Below are positions 22,845-36,229 of a DNA stretch of 64,000 bases, in pieces (the stretch's first letter is position 1; each line of letters begins with the position of its first letter). The stretch covers positions 26,170,501-26,234,500 of the forward strand of contig CM027385.1 of the NCBI GenBank assembly GCA_015680905.1. Reading direction: 5' to 3'. The position numbers and the translations under genes are program-made. The DNA comes from Coptis chinensis. Its lineage: Eukaryota > Streptophyta > Magnoliopsida > Ranunculales > Ranunculaceae. The notes under the pieces were generated by a model. The model saw only the letters and a list, made by a program, of their open reading frames with translations, searched no databases and was not told where the DNA came from.

Positions 22845-23630
22845 TTTGATAATAGTAGAATAATTAGATTGAAAAGAGTAACTTAAAGAAGGGAAAAGTG
22901 TTTATTCATGCTATTATCAATATATAAAGTACTCTCTAAACATGTTGATATAGGAGAGTAATCTTGTTCGATCCACTCTTGTTCCTTACTTACTTGAATG
23001 CAAATCTAGACTAAATAAACTAACTCACTAATGATGAGAGTAATAATATATGATAAAAGAAGTAAATTTAAGATATTAAAATAGTGATTTAAAGATGATA
23101 GAAACATATAGAGAGGGGTAATCCACCATGCAATTCGATTGACTATTAGTTTAGTTGTCGAATTGCTTGTTTGATTACTAGTGAATACCAAGTTATCTCT
23201 AATCAAGGTTTCACAAGCATGAGAGATTAGCACCCCCACAAATCTCTTTGGTGGGGTTTCTAATCTCTAGTTCACCACTAAGAGTTCTATCTCTAGAAAC
23301 TCACAACAAAGAACTTGAAGCGCTATTACAAAACAATAACTATTCTAACTAACAATCATCCTCACATGGCTTCATAAACCCCCTCTAATAGAGGTTTAAC
23401 CTTGTGTCATCATATTTATTCTACTAAAACAATAAGAAGAGAGAGACATAATCATAAACAAACTTGTATTAAAACTAAGAACTTGAAAGTATTTTTATTG
23501 AAGGTTTTATGGAGGTTATAAACCCTAATTCTAAACCTAAACTGAACTACACTAAATAAAGGGGGAAGAAAGAGAGAGACCTAATTAAAACTAAACTAAT
23601 GAGGGAGAGATCTTAAGTTTTTCCTTAATA

Positions 23631-23643
23631 CTCTTTATATAGG
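23631..23643 (-). promoter_or_regulatory. Putative LTR TATA box, element H
   Basis: Minus strand CCTATATAAAGAG at the same LTR position as the boxes in A and D. Confidence 0.5.
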
Positions 23644-24187
23644 AGAGGATTAGGATTATATTTTCGTGTATAGGCTAAAAAGAGGACTTTGGGCCTCTAA
23701 TGTGAGCCCAAAGTCCATAAAGTTAAGTCTAAAGGGGCTAATACTGCTGGAAATTACTTCAGTTCCCCTTTCTTCTACTTTTACACCTCTGATTGGGACT
23801 AGGCCAGGTCCATTGGAAAACTTATTCCGAGTCAGTCGTTTTGACATAAAGTAGACCCAATTCCGAGGCCCGAGTCCAAAGATACGCCCTTTTGATTTTT
23901 GATGGCTTTTTGTCCTTTTTCTACTCGAATTGACTTTGATTTCCTAGCTTTGACTTGGCTTGAAAAGGCTTTTTCTTCTTGATTCTTGGGCTTTAAAAAA
24001 AGAACTCTTCTAGCAATCATCTTGACTCATTTTCCATGCAAAATGATGTCTTTAAGCACATAAACAGGTTCAAGACCTGAAATACACAAAAATACTTTAA
24101 CAATACTAACTCTCATTTATTATAAACATAATTGGCCTAAATGTAATATTATTAAGGGGTTTAAAATATAGTTTTGGTTACTTATCA

Positions 24188-25035
24188 ATATATGCATGCA
24201 ATGAGAACCTCACCTTGTGAATTCTTCTTTGGTGTAGAGAATGTGTTCATATGGGCATTTGAGAAACCTATTCTCCTAAAAGTACTTGTCAATTTCACTA
24301 TACTAGGACCTCAGTGCTTGCTTTAGTCTGTATAAGGGCTTTCTTCAATCGGCACACCTTAACTTCTTCATTTTTCTTCACATAACCGGGAGGCTGATCA
24401 ATATAAACTTCTTTTTGCAAAACACCATGCAAAAATACTGACTTCACATCCATCTGATAGAATTTCCACTGATTCTGAGCGGCTAGTGCTAACACCATAC
24501 AGATCGTGTCAAAATGTGCAACGGGGGCAAAAACTTCATTTTAGTTAATTCCTTGCTTCTTCTTGTAGCCCTTGGCTACCAATCGAGCTTTGTACTTTTT
24601 AACACTGCCATCCGTATTTAACTTGGCCTTGTAGACCCACTTCACGCAAATATAATTGTCTTCTTGCCTTTTGGAAGTTCAACTAACTCCCACGTCTTGT
24701 TTTTCTCAATGGACTCAATCTCTTGGCCCATAGCCTTAATCCACTTTTCATCTTTTCTTCCCTCCTCAAAAGTAATTGGATTGGTATCTATGAACAAAGC
24801 AATGCTCATACCACCATAAGTAATCTTAACGTATTCACTTGACGAAAACCTCTTGTACAGATGATGTGGACGGTTAGTTTTCCTTGACATATTTTCTTCT
24901 CTCTATTCTCTATATATTTTCAGAGTGCTCATCATCTGATGACGAAGATGATGACGTTGGAGATGATGGAGGTGAAGATTGAGGACTTGTAAATGGTTGA
25001 GGAGTCATAGCTTCTATTTGCTTTTCTGGCTCCAC
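24188..25035 (-). mobile_element. Ty1/copia fragment (reverse transcriptase)
   Basis: Minus-strand remnant of a Ty1/copia pol. Recognisable are the start of the reverse transcriptase (EGRKDEKWIKAMGQEIESIE, then KTWELVELPKG) at 24642-24890 and its next motifs (WKFYQMDVKSVFLHG, then EVYIDQPPGYV) at 24298-24498. No LTRs or other domains remain in the window. It is broken in several places and was the target into which H inserted. Confidence 0.9.
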
Positions 25036-25815
25036 TGATAAGTGCTCAAAAAATGTATTTTAGCCCTTAGTTAAACCTCTTGTTTAGCCATCTTATTGGA
25101 CTAATAGTACTTGTAAGTTATGTTTTATGACTTTACAGGTGAAAAAAAGAGTTTTGCCAAATATTTGAGTTAAAAGGGCAAAAAGGAGCAATTTGGAGCA
25201 TTAATGATCACATGGGAGCTCATGAATAATTATGAAGAAGGCCCAAGGTTTTGAAGCTATGAAAAGATAGGACTTGGACCTGTTTTAGAGCTTACTCGGA
25301 AACCCAAGGCAAAAGGACCAGTTACTTGGACCAAAGCTCGCAAAAGAGGAAAGAAAGATGGAGCAAAAGAGGAAAACAGATTCATGCGTCTGGGACGTAT
25401 GGATTTATACTGTCCCGTGCGTCCAAATGCATGGAATCGACTGAACAACTCTACCTCTTAACGCTTTTGGAAACAAAGATGGAATCGGAAGGAGGTCGAT
25501 ATGTAATGGGAAATTAGGTCCAAAAGCCCATGTTTTGAGATGTTTCTAAGGAGCACTTCAGTGCCAGTTGTAATTGTCAATTCACATTATTTTTGTCTCT
25601 AGAATTTTAGGCAAAGAGAGGTTAATAATAAAAGATTCGGTTTTCACTAGCCAAGTCTTAATAAATTAATCTCTCTAGTCTTATGTTATTCTTTTCTTCT
25701 TCTTCGTGTTCTTCCTTCTTGATGGAAGGCTGATCTTCTCCTCCAAGGGAGGAGATGAAGCCTGTGCTTAGGGTTAGTGATTCTTCTGGTTTATGGTGTT
25801 CTCCAATTGAACAAC
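25036..25815 (+). mobile_element. LTR-like fragment in plus orientation
   Basis: Starts TGATAAGTGCTC after the copia fragment, resembling the TGATAAG start of the Athila-type LTR at 63767, and runs as AT-rich sequence without an ORF until the E LTR. Probably a truncated or solo LTR of another element in the opposite orientation, interrupted by E. The right boundary is approximate. Confidence 0.4.
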
Positions 25816-26708
25816 TTGTAGTAGTGAGTGGTATTCAAAAGATTTTGATGAGGTTCACCATAAATTGTATAGAGGATGGATTGATGGGAGTTTATGAAGA
25901 AGAGAAGGTAGGATTCTTAACTTTCATGACTTGTTTTTGAATGACTCAAACTTTGTATTAAAACTTTCTAAACTTAAATGAAATAGCTTCATGGATGAAT
26001 GAAAACTTTGATTGAAGATTGAAACATAAACTTGAAATGAAACAACTTGATTGATGATTGAAACATAAACTTGAAATGAAACAACTTGATTGATGATTGA
26101 AACATAAACTTGAAATGAAAATATTGAATTGAAGAACAAATAATAAGGTAAAACAAAACTTGAATGTAAATGACTTGAAAATAAAAATTACACTACTCCT
26201 ACATGACACTAGAATAAGTCTAGGTGGATTCTCTCCTCCTACTTTTTGGATTTTATACCCCTACTTTTACAAAAGGCCGATTTGCCCTATCCCTCTATAG
26301 TGAAGACACCTTACCATGTTACTTTATGTTTTTTGCTTTTTATTTTGCTTTTTTCATATCTTCTTGAGTAAGCTAGGTTTTGAGCAGGTCTTCTTTTGTA
26401 GCAAGGTCATCCATCTCTAGTCTTCTGAGTTAAGGACGTGACTTTCAGTTCCCTGGTTTTGAGTCATTGACCTTTGACCTTTGACCTTTGACTTTTTCAG
26501 CACTTTTTCATAGCAAATTTAAGTCTTCATAATAAGAGTTAATAAGGCTCTTTTTGGCGCTAAAATGCATCTTTTATAATAAGTGGTCTGAAATGGCCTG
26601 TAACCTGAAAAAGGCAATAAAAGCTATGAGTTGTCTTTTCATTATGCATAAGAGGAGTTGTAATGCAGTAATGTAAAGCTAAAAAAACGCACATGTGGGA
26701 GCTGATTA
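25816..26708 (-). mobile_element. Element E: 3' LTR
   Basis: Homologous to the B 5' LTR (21073-21944) from GAGGTTCACCATAAATTG onward. It ends CTGATTA at 26708 and is followed by the polypurine-type motif CCACCCCCAAAT, so it is the 3' LTR of a minus-strand element. The left boundary is approximate. It contains 39-bp tandem repeats (26008-26122) and a TTGAC array (26466-26494). Confidence 0.7.
26008..26122. repeat. 39-bp tandem repeat in E LTR
   Basis: Three near-identical 39-bp units beginning TTGATTGAAG or TTGATTGATG (26008, 26047, 26086), the last partial. The B LTR lacks the expansion, so it arose after B and E diverged. Confidence 0.9.
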
Positions 26709-28750
26709 CCACCCCCAAATAGCAATTTACTTGTCCTTAAGCGAGGATGAGAGAAAAAACTAAGATCACAAATGAGTGATTTATTATTTATTATACTAAT
26801 CTCGTTTCACAGAGTGCGATTGCATTAACCATATGCAACAAGACCTTAAACCACTAGGAATTCCCTAGTGGACGAGCTTATGCCTCATGAGAATTTTCCA
26901 GGGAAAGTACTCACAAACTTCTTCTATCTAGTACAAAGGGTCTTGTTTCCTTATTTATTCTCAGAAGTATATACATCTTATTAGAGGGGAATAAGGACAA
27001 GCTTCTTTGAACTTAGAATAACATATGTATAATATTTTAATCATCTAAAGTTAAATGCGCAAACATGAGCAATGAAATGTAAAAGTAGAGTCATTTCCGA
27101 AACTTTTGGAGAGCATCCTGAAAGTTGGTTGTCACAGGGATGTGTTAATTAAAACACAAACTCTTTGATAGATTCACTCAACTTTCATTCTCTCAAATGC
27201 AGCAAGCATTTATATTCCTCACATACACAAATGACGTCCAAAGGAAACCAGGGTCGATTGATCACACTTGCTACTTACTATCACACCATATTATTCTTAA
27301 TTGAGCTAGACATCTTTTATTAGGAGTTACGTGGCTAGGGTGATGGTTTAGAAAGAAAAAGGAAGGAAAAAACAAAATCTAAAAAGTTGAGAAATTGAGA
27401 AATTGGGTATTTAAGATACTTGTAACTAGAGAAGAATCTCGTTTTGCTATTTGCTTCTGAATTGTGATTCATTCTTTAGCCCTTTCGCTTTGTTACTCCA
27501 TATGATTTTTAATTTTGGGAGTTCTAACTTTGTTTTTGTTTCTGATATCATCTCCTTTTGATTTTGAACTTTTGGGAGATTCAATTTCTGACTCCTTTGA
27601 TTTTTTTAGAGTTTTGGTTTTTGATGGGTCTTTCTTTTCTTTTCGAAGCAACTAACTGATCTGTTTTTGTACAAGGTCTTCTCTTCTCTTTTTCTGATAT
27701 CCATCCAATTCTTAACTCGTTAGCTGGGTAAGTTTTTTATTATGTGTTGTAACGGACCAGAGATTTATGGTGAAGAATAAAAAGGCTTTTAGAAAATTGT
27801 GGAGGCTCAAAAGGGGTAACTAGAGGAAAACTATCTTTTTGAGTTTTTAACATTTATTTAGCTATATCGATCCAAAAAGGGCCTAAATTCTCTCCTAGGA
27901 TATGGTGTGGTGATCAAGCAAGTGGACGTGTGGTCTTTTTATCAGGACATCCTTTGTGTGATCACTCAATAATGATTTAGATGAGGCTTTTGGCTAGATT
28001 CTCACAGGATATAGAACTTAATTGTTCTAACCTTGGTCTTGGAAACTCACTGCTATATACAAGCAAATGCTTATGCATGCCATTCACAAAAATATGCAGA
28101 AACTATTGTACGTATATTAGTCTATGTTAGGAGAACGAATCCTTACTTTGTTGCTATAAAATGACTTCTAGACTAGTTATTCATCATAGAAAAAGAAAAC
28201 AAGACTTTTAGTACTAAATAGAAAAAAAAAAATTTGGTCTTTTTCGAAAAATTTTTTAAGAAAGGAAGAAATATACTATTATATCTAATATAAGAAATAC
28301 ATAGTTTTTGCAAAATGTTACTATACCACCCCCAAATAGAAATATGTTTTGTCCTCAAAGTATGAAGTGATAAGGAAAGAGATTACCATAGAAACATGAG
28401 CAAAAACAGCGATACACCTGTATTCTGTTCTTCATGATGAAAATATACCACCCCCAAGTAAGTTTGGGGCATGGGTTGTTTGATATAGAACTAGAATTAC
28501 ATGGTTTATTGTAATAGGGATTTACGTAATTATTCAACTATGAAAATTTTAGGTTTTTGGTTTTTTGAAAACATATGTAATGAAGAAAAGAAAAAATGGA
28601 AAATTTTGGCATGATGTATTTGTATTACCTTCTACTTATATACCAAATTCCACACAAGAAACAAATTAAAACAAGCATATGAAATGAAAATTATACTAAT
28701 AATGAAAATTATACATAAGTGAGAAAAGAAAAGAAAACAAACAAAATGAA
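26709..28750 (-). mobile_element. Element E: 3' untranslated interior
   Basis: Non-coding, AT-rich. It has polypurine-type motifs (CCACCCCCAAAT or close) at 26709, about 28326 and about 28447, and a 21-bp palindrome at 26851-26871. The same region exists in C (33415-35240) and D (43748-45600). No gene seen. Confidence 0.65.
26851..26871. repeat. Conserved 21-bp palindrome, element E
   Basis: CCACTAGG, AATTC, CCTAGTGG: 8-base perfect arms. Identical in C (33548-33568) and slightly decayed in D (43882-43902), each time about 130-150 bp from the 3' LTR. Confidence 0.85.
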
Positions 28751-28759
28751 AAAAAAAAC

Positions 28760-29596
28760 ATAAACTATCTATACGGACACTAGGGAGCTGCCTAGTCTGA
28801 ATTCGTGCGTGACTCGCCACGACGTCGAGAAGATCCTTCTCCTCCCTGACGTCGGGTCCTAGAGTGTCTATCACTACGCGGGAGTGCATCTCAAATGTTG
28901 TGTAGTGTCTTTGTGACATTGTGGATACCATAATTTTTGGATGCAGTGGGAATAAATTGGACCAATGGTAGCGTCATTTACCTCTACTAGAGCGTCCCAG
29001 TGCTGCATGATCCTAGTGACCAACACTGGTAAGGAAGCGGTGGACCTCCTGGGTTTGCAGAGTTGCTCCCATATGAAGGTGGCAATACAGAAGTTGTTCT
29101 TCTACTCCTGAAGAATCCATAGGATGTGGAGCATCGCCTTACCGATATCAGAAGGCTTGGATGAGCCTATCAAGTTATAGGCTGTCTACTGAGATACCGC
29201 CAACTGATTCCTTCGTAGCGAAATCTGAAACGCGCAGTCTGACTTGAATCCCCTTGAGAAGCATTTTTGCTATCATAACATTGATGGTCTTATTGTCTAG
29301 GGACTGTTCCATCTTAGTATAGACCTTTAGAGGAATCCCTGGAGCCTCTCTCACCACCTCCTTAGTGAGCTCGAATGTGTGGCCATCCCTGACAACCATG
29401 ACGCGATCTTCCTCCCCTCGTTGAATGTTGTTATAAAATGAAAGAGAGAGAGGGAGAATAACTTGCGTTCCCCAACAAAACAAGAGACTCCCATCCTTTT
29501 CTTATAATATCAGCCTTGAAGTGCACTTCAAACAAATCGGAATTGAAGAGGGGTTCAAAATTTTGCTCCGGCACAATTTTTAGGACTCGAGCCATT
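28760..29596 (-). mobile_element. Element E: extra ORF region (fossil)
   Basis: Homologue of the B extra ORF (2700-3378): an N-terminal KIVPEQNF-type motif near 29580, then WGTQVILPLSLSFYNNIQRGE and GHTFELTKEVV. It lies between the integrase end and the 3' LTR. Broken; function unknown. Confidence 0.6.
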
Positions 29597-30239
29597 TTGG
29601 ATTGGAGTTGATGAAATTGGGGTGGCTAGTTGTAATGAGGTTTGAAAATGGAGCTTACTGTAAAAATTTGGAGTGGTGGTATTTTAAGGTGGGTGGACGG
29701 TCACGAGTTGATATGGGGCGAGGGCTAGCTGGTTTGGTACGGCTAGGGTTTGGGAAATTTGTGGACGATGATTAGGCCGGGCGGTCACGAGATATAAATA
29801 CAAGTTGATGGCATGTGCCTCACACGTGCTTTTTAAGTTATTTCGAAATTTTGGCCCAAGCCCAAATGAAATCAGGTAATTCCGATCTTAGTGTCTTGAC
29901 AACTTCAAAAGCCGATATACGCTTCGTTACTCGTCCAATCCTGACCCTTGAGGTACCAAAACGATCAACATCGAAAATGCTACGCAAGGATATAGGGTAC
30001 ACTCACATCCAACGGTGGATGAAAAACAAATAAAGGAAAAAAAACGAAAAAGAACTAAAGGGAAATATATGCAAACAAAAGAAGGAAGATTTTAATTATT
30101 ATTATTATTATTATTATTTATTATTTATTTTTTTTAATATTGATGAACTAAAATTTTAAAAAGGTCGGTCATTTTAAGTCAGATTCCCAAGACTTTTCAA
30201 AGTTTTTGAAAACTTGAGTCAATCCCAACCAGATGGTTG

Positions 30240-30640
30240 GATTACTCTCTTCAGCTGCGCTCAGTGAGTAGGTGGCTAGCAAATGAAAAGCTTGAAAACC
30301 AATTTTCACTATGAGGTTGAAGACCGAGGGAAGTTGGTGTTTGACAATTCGAGCACCAGCCTTCTCTCATAGCTGATCATCTCTTACGTGCGTATGAACT
30401 ATTACCCAAACCAGGAATGGTTTTTGGTATATGTGTCCATATCTTCAGCTGCAGTTCTCTAGTAAGTGCTTACACACGGTCATTGAAACTAATCCATATA
30501 GTCTTACTAGGTGGAAGGTTTTTATTCGTAACAAAAGATATTTTGGAAATTTTTTGAAAGTTTTGAGAAAGAGAGATTGAGAAGGGGAAAAAATTTGAGA
30601 AGAAAAGGAGAATTTTTGAAAATTTGTACAAGTTTGAGTC
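30240..30640 (-). mobile_element. Element E: remnant of the additional ORF shared with B
   Basis: Nucleotide homologue of the B additional ORF at 3882-4313, including the part matching the Cys-cluster region (near 30340). It confirms this ORF belongs to the B/E subfamily. Broken in E. Confidence 0.5.
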
Positions 30641-30954
30641 TTTTAACATCAGATTCTCAATACAAATAGAGAAGTGGAGGCAAAAGATAGAATTAAATAG
30701 AGAATAATATCACTTTGGCTTACTGTATTTGTTTAATTCTCGTTTGAAGACGCCTTGTTCTTTTAAGTTGCGCCGCAAGTCCTTTCTAAATAGCAAATCC
30801 TATCCTTCTAAAAACAAACTCGTTAGAACCAGCTATCATAACGTTAGTGTCCATAACTTTTTGAAGTCTTTTGAGGAGCTCAACAGACTGTTGTTCCAAG
30901 AAATCGAAACAATGTTGGTTAGCCTTGCAAGCTTCCTTATGCAAAAGATATCTC

Positions 30955-31680
30955 CAACCATATAGAGGTTTGATAAGAATATAAAATTATACGAGAATCT
31001 GGTATCATTTTGGTTAATTCGGGGCATCTAATTTTCATTTTTATATCCTCTAGTTTTGAAAACTATGGAGAGATGTTATAAGATACTCATACTCTAAAGT
31101 CGTGATTCTAAACTCGAACTTTTTTAAAACAAATTCTAATAGTAATCTTAGGTAACTTTCGTGTTGGCTCCAGGGCGAACCCAATCTAGACAGACAGAGC
31201 TTCAGCTACACAAGTTGGGGGATTTACTGCGCAAGACATGAAATGTCCTGACCTGTGCGAATAGCTCGGTGATATAGGTGACCTTTAGTAAACAAAACTG
31301 ATCTCAAACCGCCACTAGATTGCGTTTTTCTAGGGGTTGGTATGTATAGAATCCATTTCCCATTTTGTTTTTGAAAAATCACATGACTATTGATATATCG
31401 AGAATCTCACATTAATAGAACGAGGAAAAAACTGTTTTTTGAAAAAGAAAAGTGTAAACTAAAGAAAGGTAAAATTGTATACTCGCTCCATAGGGTTACA
31501 CTTACTCAAACGATGAGTAAAAAATGTTTACAAAGACAATGCGAGATATACGTGGACTAAGGCTCTTGCACTTACAACCACACACTCCAAATGGAGGGTC
31601 CGATTACCTTATTGATGTACTCCTTTTAAGAAAAGATGAAATGGAAGGTAAAGGGACATAATACATCGTGGAAAAGAGGA
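30955..31680 (-). mobile_element. Element E: untranslated stretch between integrase and extra ORFs
   Basis: Non-coding sequence homologous to B (about 4480-5780) and, around 31530-31620, to D (about 49210-49310). No gene seen. Confidence 0.6.
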
Positions 31681-31684
31681 TTTA

Positions 31685-31998
31685 ATCCTCGTAAACAGGA
31701 TCTTGGATAAGGGTTTCTTCTACATTCGTAAATCATAACTCATGAAAATGCTTGAGGTTCTGACCATTTACTTGAAATGTGTTGTTATCCTTGTGGTTCT
31801 TTAAAGTAATAGCCCTGTAAGGGGTGACTGTAGTGATATTGAAAGGACCAGTCCATCGAGTATTAAGTTTTCCTGGGAAAAGATGCAATCTTGAGTTATA
31901 AAGCAAAACTTTTTGACCAATTTCAAAATGTTTTCATAAAATATGCTTGTCATGAATCCTTTTCATGTTGGTTTTGTAATCTTTTGAAAGGTCATAAG
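31685..31998 (-). mobile_element. Element E: integrase C-terminal part
   Basis: Homologous to D near 49360-49640, the end of integrase. Interrupted at 31999 by element C; the next part of integrase resumes at 41876. Confidence 0.75.
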
Positions 31999-33414
31999 TG
32001 ATAACCCGTAAAAACTCAACTAGATTCATCTAACTTTATTCTTACGGTATCAATTATTTATTTCCTACTCTCACATATATATTCATGCAATATATAGAGT
32101 ACGAAATTGTTCCACTCTTAACTCTCTAGACTTAAACGAATTCAACTAATCAAACACAAAGAACAATAGTGAGAGTAATATTTGTAGAGGTGAATTTATA
32201 CTATGAAACTAAATATATGAATTTAACTTATACTAATTTAACTAAACAATTGAATATGAATTGAATAAAATATAGAGAAGAATATGGAGAAGAGATTAGG
32301 GGGATTTGATTTCACTTAAATAAATTCCTAATATGCTAGTGTAGATTATTGCAATTATAATCAATTAAGATTAATTGTGATCCCTAATTATTCATGGCAA
32401 TCTCTGCAAACTCATAATTAGCATGTGAAGAAATTCAACCCATTCTCATGGCGAATCAACTAACCTACTAGAGTGAACTCTTAAATGCAATAATTCTAAC
32501 TAACACATCAAGTCTTCATTCAAGCTTCATCAAACCCCTCTAATGGAGGTTTAGCTAGAATTCATTAGACTATCATTAACATATGAATAATAAGAAAACA
32601 TAATGAAGAACAATAACTTGACTTTTATTAATCTAATGAAGAATTATCAATGATTCAAAAACTAAATTAAAAACAATATAATAAAACTAATTAATGGAGT
32701 CTAAATTAAAACAATGTAATTAAAACTAATAAAACTAATTATCTTTATAATTCACTAATTAAAAACTAACTAAAACTAATTAACTAAGTAAAAACTAAGT
32801 TCTAAACTATATTAATGGAGTCTAACTAATTTATTTTCTAATCTAGGTCTAACTAATAAGTCTGCCTCCTTTCTTCCCTTGAAGAAGAGAAAGAGATCCC
32901 CAATTTCGTGCATGGGCCGAAAAATCGAGCCTAAAACCCAATTTGTTGAATCCAAGACTTCCAATTCTGGTCGTGTTACTGTAGCGCAAGGTTTTACCAA
33001 CTTATATTGCTCTGACCGAGCCAAGGTCTAGACCATTGGAAAGAGCTTTCTGAGCCGGTCATTTTTATATAAAATGGGCCCAAATCCGAGGTCTCAGCCT
33101 AAAGATATGGCCTTTTGAAGTTCTGTTGACTTTTCTTCAGCTTCCTAATCCGGTTTGAGTTTCACTTAACAGCTTGACTTGGGCATTTTAAGGGCTTTTT
33201 CACCATGAAACTTGGGCTTTCTTCATAGAACTTTCATAGCAATCACTTTAGCTCCTTTTAGCGCCTAATTAGTAAAAATTTACATTTTTTCAACTTCGAA
33301 GCATGAAATACTCAAAAGCACATAATAAGTGATAAACCTATATTATTAATCACATAATTGGTCTAACAGCTATATTGTTAAGGGGTTAAAACTACAGTTT
33401 TAGGCTCTTATCAA
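31999..33414 (-). mobile_element. Element C: 3' LTR
   Basis: 1416 bp, TGATAACCCG to CTCTTATCA, preceded by target duplication ATAAG. Differs from the 5' LTR by scattered substitutions and one indel of about 17-19 bp near 32912. Confidence 0.93.
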
Positions 33415-35240
33415 ACCACCCCCAAACAGAATTTTGCTTATCCTCAAGCAAATATGAGAAATTAGAATAAGTGACCAAAAATAGAGTTCTAACCAGTCTT
33501 GTTTCGCCGAGTACGATTGCATTGACCATATGCAACAAGGCCTTAAACCACTAGGAATTCCCTAGTGGACGAGTTATAGTCTCCTGAGAGTTTTCTAGTG
33601 AAGGTACTCACAAACTTCATCTATACTATGATGACTAAGAAATAAAACTATTGTTTCCTTATTTATGTCTTAATTATCTATACATCTCACTAGCAATGGA
33701 TACAGAATAATCAAGTCGAAACCTAAGCTAATATATGCATAATAATCAATCATCTACGAATAAACATATATACAATGAGTAATACTATGAAATGCACTAG
33801 CAGGTCCATTTCTGAAAACTCAGAATAGCGTCCTTAAGTAGGTCCTCACATAAATGTCAAGACAAAAACCACTCTGATTTTTCCGCTCAAGTTTCACTAC
33901 TCCAGTGTGCAGTGGGCACACTTTACCTTACAATCTCAATGACACACAAGAAAGTCGGAGTTGATCAAACACATCTGCCACTTACTATCACACTAACCTA
34001 TTCCTAATTGAGCTAGAGGTCTTTATTAGGTGTTGCGGGGATTAATAGATGGTTTAAGAAGGACGGAAATGGATATTCAAAATGGACAAGTTTGAGATAA
34101 TAGAGTCTTCATATTATGTAACTAGAGAAAACCTTGTTCTTTACTTTTGCTTTTACACTTTGTTTCCATCCTTAGCCATATTTTTTTTTTTTTTGGCTTT
34201 TGATTCCTTTGATTCTATTTTTGGAGTTCTAACTCTTTATTTATTTATTTGGATGGAAACTTTCTTTTCTTATTTGAAGCGACTAAGAAATTCTTGATTT
34301 CAAAGGTCTTTCTCTTCTCTATTCTTCATCTCTATTCTCAGACTCATTCAAAGAATGGGTAGGCTGATTTTTATTTTTATTTTGTTTTGTGAAAGGGTAA
34401 AGGAATTGTGGTTTGTGAAAGGCTAAAGAAAGGCTCAGAGGGGCGACTAGTGGAAAATAATTTCGTAAGGTTTGAATTTCTGGCTATATCGATCCAAAGA
34501 AGGCCTAAATTCTCGCTTAGGATATGGTATAGTGATCAAGCAAGTGGACGTGTGATTTCTCTATCTGGATTTTACTTCTCCCTTGTGTCATTTCTCAAAT
34601 GTTTCACTCATATAAGGCTTTAGGCTATATTCTCACAGGATTTGTAGAATAAGTACTCTAGCCTAGATTTCAGAAACTTACTACCAAACTATCATAGATA
34701 CTCATGTAATATATTTATAGATAGATGCAAAGATTATTACCTTTATATTAACCTAAGTTTCTAAAACTATTCTAATGCAAAAGTTATGCGAGACTTCTAG
34801 ATTATTAAGAGCATAGAGAAAGAAAACAGTACCAATATTCCTAAGTGTATAGCATAACTTTTTATTTATATTTTAAAAATTTTTCAAATTTTTACTAGAA
34901 AACAAGTGCATATTATACATATCTATATCCTAACAGATACCTTAATTACACGTGTTTCTATACCCACCCCCAAACAAGAAGTACGCTTTGTCCTCAAAGT
35001 ATTTAAATAAAAAGGGTAGAAAAATACCATGGAAACGCGTGAAATTCTGAAACATCTGCAAAGCAAGGTTATAACATACTAATATAGCAAACAAAACTAA
35101 TGCAACTTTATAAGAGTTCCACCCGTTATGGGTTAATATGAAATAAATTTCTAGGGACATAAGCAGACACTAACTAAAACTAAAAACTTACCTTATCTCC
35201 CTCTCAATCGTCCTCCTCATCCACTCCTTCTATAAAGAGA
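33415..35240 (-). mobile_element. Element C: 3' untranslated interior
   Basis: Non-coding. Holds polypurine-type motifs CCACCCCCAAACA at 33418 and about 34965, and the conserved palindrome at 33548-33568. Homologous to D 43748-45600. No gene seen. Confidence 0.65.
33548..33568. repeat. Conserved 21-bp palindrome, element C
   Basis: Identical to 26851-26871 in E (CCACTAGG, AATTC, CCTAGTGG). Confidence 0.85.
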
Positions 35241-35257
35241 TGAGGTTCCTTCGCGTT

Positions 35258-36229
35258 CTACCATGCTATGATAATTTGCCAGGCTTCACACCATTTATCA
35301 TCTACAATCGCTAACTTGTTAAGCGCCACTTGGTCGGACGGGGTGTACGGGGCAACTAGATGAGGTTGTATCCTCCACCACGGCCAAGTCATTGCACGGA
35401 AAGATCGAATAATACAATTTGTGGGTCTCACAATGTTGACCCCAACCCAATCCGTGAAATGGGCACAAAAAACAGAGAAGAAACATAACATAATACGGCA
35501 AACTAAAATAGGCATAATAAGGTACTTATGCCTCGTGCTATGGGCTCGTGCTAAACTAGACATAAGGGTATGGGGAATATCATAGAGAATACGTCCCCCA
35601 GCTAAAGCAAAGAAAATATCACAAGTTTCGTCATTCGCAGAAGAATAACGCCATTCCCCTTTAATGTTTAGCATGATCCAAAACATAACAGTGCCCATTT
35701 TCATGGACAGGCTACCAAGGGCAATGTTATATTCCCCTTGGTCCTCTATCCTAAAGATTCCTGCCCCATAATACTCGTGCAAATCCTCATAGTTACAGAG
35801 GTACATATTATCTACCAAATAGGCCTATAAGTCTTGTATTTCAGCCGGCATAGCAAGTCCAAGAACAAAGGCTAGTAAGAACCTGGTAATTTCCATTGGT
35901 TCATTCTCAATTGTGATGGAGAGCACTTGTTCTCCATCCGGTATATCAAAGAACTTACAATTATCATAAAAATTAGATGTAAGTGCAGGAGAATAAAGTT
36001 CATCAGGTCTTACCATTAGCAGTTCCTAGCCTGCTTATATGATCACCTCGCGAAACCACGCCCCATAGGTGTCACTTTGGAACAAGTTTTCAAAAGACTG
36101 CTCTAGTATGATACGAGGGGATGTCATTGCAAAACTATCCTCTAGAACAGCTACAAACGATCCTGGAGCAACCCACAAAAATTCAAAATTTTTCGTGCCC
36201 ACGGGAGTCAGGGCGCGGGGTGCGCTCAA
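35258..36229 (-). mobile_element. Element C: extra ORF, homologous to D ORF-b (fossil)
   Basis: Minus-strand ORF remnant starting near MTSPRIILEQSF and containing DTYGAWFREVII, YYGAGIFRIEDQGEYNIALG, MGTVMFWIMLNIKGEWRYSS and HFTDWVGVNIVRPTNC. It matches D 45687-46469 along its length. It has several hydrophobic stretches but no obvious signal peptide. Nearest known label: the Athila 'putative plant transposon protein' type; function unknown. A GC-rich minisatellite lies just upstream. Broken in few places. Confidence 0.6.

Larger units (their letters stand above)
21945..24187 (-). mobile_element. Athila-type LTR element H, right part
   Basis: Minus-strand element whose left part is cut off by element B and lies outside the window. 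Visible parts are an interior piece (21945-22827) with an ORF related to the zinc-knuckle/acidic ORF of element C, a primer site (22828-22844), and the 5' LTR (22847-24187, TGATAATAG to TACTTATCA, 1341 bp). The LTR is alignable with that of A and shares blocks with C and D. It is inserted in a Ty1/copia fragment. Decayed and old. Confidence 0.75.

Noticed and set aside
25957-26209. Repeated peptide gene on the minus strand (VYVSIINQVVSFQ-type repeats)
   Set aside because: It is the translation of the 39-bp tandem repeat within the E LTR, with no start context or homologue.
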